NCBI GenBank assembly: GCA_025464645.1
Contig: JAODGF010000125.1
Span: 1 to 6,500, forward strand
Direction of reading: 5' to 3'
Length of the DNA stretch: 6,500 bases
Origin: Methanosarcinales archaeon
GTDB taxonomy: Archaea; Halobacteriota; Syntropharchaeia; Alkanophagales; Methanospirareceae
Made by a program: the position numbers and the translations under genes. Below, one piece after another: positions 5,569-6,500 of the stretch. The first letter of the stretch is position 1, and every line of letters starts with the position of its first letter. Under the pieces are notes generated by a model. That model was not told the origin of the DNA, did no database searches, and saw only the letters and a program-made list of their open reading frames with translations.

Positions 5569-6132
5569 TCATGAATGAAACTTTTGCGCTTTAAATTTCT
5601 TCTCGCCGGCGCGAATAGCCACTTTAAGCCAGTTCTCTGGCGGCACAAAGGGGCAAACATAGTTTTTACTGTATGCGCACCACGGATTATAAGCTTTATT
5701 GAAGTCAAGAATCCATTTCCCTTCCGGTGTGCGGTCTCTCTCATAATCGAGGTCAATATACCGCCCCGCTCCGTAGGTCTCCTTACCACTGGTTGCGTCC
5801 TTGAACGGAATAAACAGCCGTTCCTCACGAGGGTCGCTCTTATACGCCTGAAGTGTGCATTCCTCATCATCCACTTTGAATCGAAATTCGCCCCAGCGCA
5901 GGAAGTTACGGATATTGCCACCCGTGTCTTCAATTTGTAACAGCTTTTTATCGTTGTGCTCATGAAGTTCGAGCTCGAACCGATAATCAGCGTCAGGGGG
6001 GTAATATTCGAGACCCCTGAACTTCGCTCGCTCTCCCGCGGGTATCGGCGATTGCCAGTGTACCGCAAAGGATTTATCCTTTCGTGCCCTCTCGCGTTCA
6101 AGCCATTCCTTCCACTCAGTAATTTTCTCCAT
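5569..6132 (-). CDS. DUF1684 domain protein
   Basis: Starting at the ATG at 6132 the product is 187 residues, with no signal peptide or membrane segment. The family pattern is complete: GLEYYPPD (40-47), LRWGEFRF (78-85), FIPFKDATSGKETYGAGRY (107-125), DFNKAYNPWCAY (143-154), CPFVPPENWL (160-169) and AIRAGEK (172-178). These are the conserved blocks of DUF1684, a family of unknown function that I know mainly from bacteria and haloarchaea. The invariant Asn/Cys/Tyr and Arg-Ala-Gly-Glu positions suggest an active or binding site, but no reaction is established. A GTG at 6144 would add four residues. GAGGTG (6147-6142) overlaps that GTG and lies 9 bases from the ATG, so the ATG is the better start. 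A longer overlapping frame at 5535-6149 is a shadow. Confidence 0.88.
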   Translation of the reverse strand: MEKITEWKEWLERERARKDKSFAVHWQSPIPAGERAKFRGLEYYPPDADYRFELELHEHNDKKLLQIEDTGGNIRNFLRWGEFRFKVDDEECTLQAYKSDPREERLFIPFKDATSGKETYGAGRYIDLDYERDRTPEGKWILDFNKAYNPWCAYSKNYVCPFVPPENWLKVAIRAGEKKFKAQKFHS

Positions 6133-6141
6133 GTCTTCTTC

Positions 6142-6147
6142 CACCTC
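6142..6147 (-). promoter_or_regulatory. Ribosome binding site that sets the DUF1684 start at 6132
   Basis: Read on the minus strand this is GAGGTG, 9 bases before the ATG at 6132. It contains the alternative GTG start (6144) within itself, which makes that start unlikely. Confidence 0.6.
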
Positions 6148-6149
6148 AA

Positions 6150-6246
6150 TCTTTTTTATTTTGCCTTTACTAACTAAAAATTCTTTCCTTTATCCTTTAC
6201 AATTTGAGAAAAAAATAGCCATAAATATACGTGAAATACTAACTTA
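6150..6246. other. Intergenic stretch between divergent DUF1684 and hicB-like frames
   Basis: This A/T-rich stretch holds no recognisable gene. ATAAATATAC (6221-6230) is TATA-like on the plus strand, and TTTTTTATTTT (6153-6163) is a possible weak TATA on the minus strand for DUF1684. No RNA gene is apparent. Confidence 0.4.
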
Positions 6247-6260
6247 AAAAACCGGTTTTT
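6247..6260. repeat. Palindrome AAAAACCGGTTTTT overlapping a TATA-like element
   Basis: This is a perfect 14-base palindrome. Its right arm runs into TTTTTATATC (6256-6265), a TATA-like element oriented toward the hicB-like frame. A palindrome covering the BRE/TATA site is where an archaeal repressor would block transcription factor binding. HicB proteins of other systems autoregulate, so an operator is a reasonable guess. A/T-rich palindromes also arise by chance. Confidence 0.4.
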
Positions 6261-6271
6261 ATATCATTTTT

Positions 6272-6500
6272 ATGGAGGAGGCTAAAACCGTTTGATTAAC
6301 AACCGTTTTTTCATTTCTTTAAGCGGTATCGGAAAACCATTTTTGGATCAAACCTTTTTTAAAGGCTTTCTTTGTGGCAAGGTGTCCCGAACCTGGTGTG
6401 ACATCACAGGGCGAATCTCTTGTGGAAGCGGAGAGGAATCTCAAAGGAGCTATCGAGCTTTATATCGAGAGCTTCGGGCTTGAAGACCTGCCCGAAGTAT
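6272..6500 (+). pseudogene. HicB-family antitoxin-like gene with disrupted 5' end, cut by the window edge
   Basis: The frame open from 6323 to the window end encodes FFVARCPEPGVTSQGES, then a helix EAERNLKGAIELYIESFG and LEDLPEV. This is the HicB/UPF0150 pattern (VA-x-CPE-x-G-V-x-SQG-x-x-x-x-EA-x-x-NL-x-x-AIELY). The first strand of the domain is missing in that frame. In the same frame, the ATG at 6272 gives MEEAKTV, a TGA stop (6293), LTTVFSFL and a TAA stop (6320); KTV-x-LTTV resembles a HicB N-terminus. The sequence therefore reads as a hicB whose start is separated from its body by two stops and extra bases. A GGAGGAG Shine-Dalgarno (6274-6280) precedes a TTG at 6292, but that TTG is in another frame. 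A short product from the GTG at 6374 is the only in-frame start for the intact part. No hicA toxin is visible; it could lie downstream outside the window. Confidence 0.5.
6284..6382. repeat. Possible diverged tandem duplication of about 50 bases
   Basis: AAAACC at 6284-6289 recurs at 6333-6338 (step 49). Each copy is followed by a TTGAT/GGATC element, an A-ACC element, a long T run and TTTCTTT (6314-6320 and 6367-6373, step 53). The match is loose and contains small gaps, so an A/T-rich coincidence is not excluded. A 49-base duplication would shift the reading frame, which could explain the damage to the hicB-like 5' end. Confidence 0.3.

Noticed and set aside
5535..6149. 204-aa minus-strand open frame longer than the DUF1684 frame
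   Set aside because: It is the neighbouring frame of DUF1684, with an Arg/Thr/Ser-rich composition and no family pattern, while the 187-aa frame carries every DUF1684 block.
6292..6483. 63-aa plus-strand frame from a TTG start with a good Shine-Dalgarno upstream
   Set aside because: Its sequence has no family resemblance and overlaps the HicB-like frame, which is clearly the coding one downstream of 6365. The ribosome site is more likely a leftover of the original hicB start region.
1..6500. CRISPR arrays, IS elements, tRNA or rRNA genes
   Set aside because: No regularly spaced repeats, transposase frame, terminal inverted repeats or tRNA-like arms were seen on either strand.

Overview
The window looks like chromosomal DNA of a euryarchaeon, probably of the methanogen / methane- or alkane-oxidising (Halobacteriota-type) group. 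The evidence is indirect: A/T-rich archaeal TATA boxes sit about 25 bases before several starts, one gene appears to be transcribed without a leader, Shine-Dalgarno motifs (GGAG, AGGAGGTG, GAGGTG) occur at others, a run of oligo-T tracts follows one gene, and one gene belongs to a family (DUF2111) that I know only from methanogen-type archaea. The species cannot be named from this alone.

Layout. Positions 2-928 (+) hold the 3' part of a COG0731-type radical SAM enzyme, whose N-terminus lies outside the window. Positions 972-1994 (+) encode a 10-TM ArsP_2-type putative metal exporter. Facing it on the minus strand are an AmrS radical SAM enzyme (3295-2285) and, just downstream of it, a 56-residue double zinc-ribbon protein (2248-2078) that is easily missed. 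A divergent 101-base gap then leads to a plus-strand pair, a DUF2111 protein (3397-3804) and a TauE/SafE permease (3824-4567), 19 bases apart. A small GYD/Lrp-ligand-domain-like protein (4653-4898, +) follows with its own TATA box and ends in a T-rich terminator. A thiamine-binding MTH1187/DUF77 protein (5289-4981, -) and an 8-Cys ferredoxin (5347-5538, +) diverge from a shared A/T-rich promoter region. A DUF1684 protein (6132-5569, -) converges on the ferredoxin. The last 230 bases hold a HicB-like antitoxin frame with a broken 5' end, preceded by a palindrome and by degenerate repeats; it runs off the window edge.

How the genes relate. This is mostly a run of short one- and two-gene transcription units, not one pathway. 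The two supported functional pairs are amrS with the zinc-ribbon gene, and DUF2111 with the TauE/SafE permease. I see no CRISPR array, IS element, tRNA or rRNA, and no convincing new multi-gene system. The most unusual stretch is the hicB 5' region at about 6245-6382.
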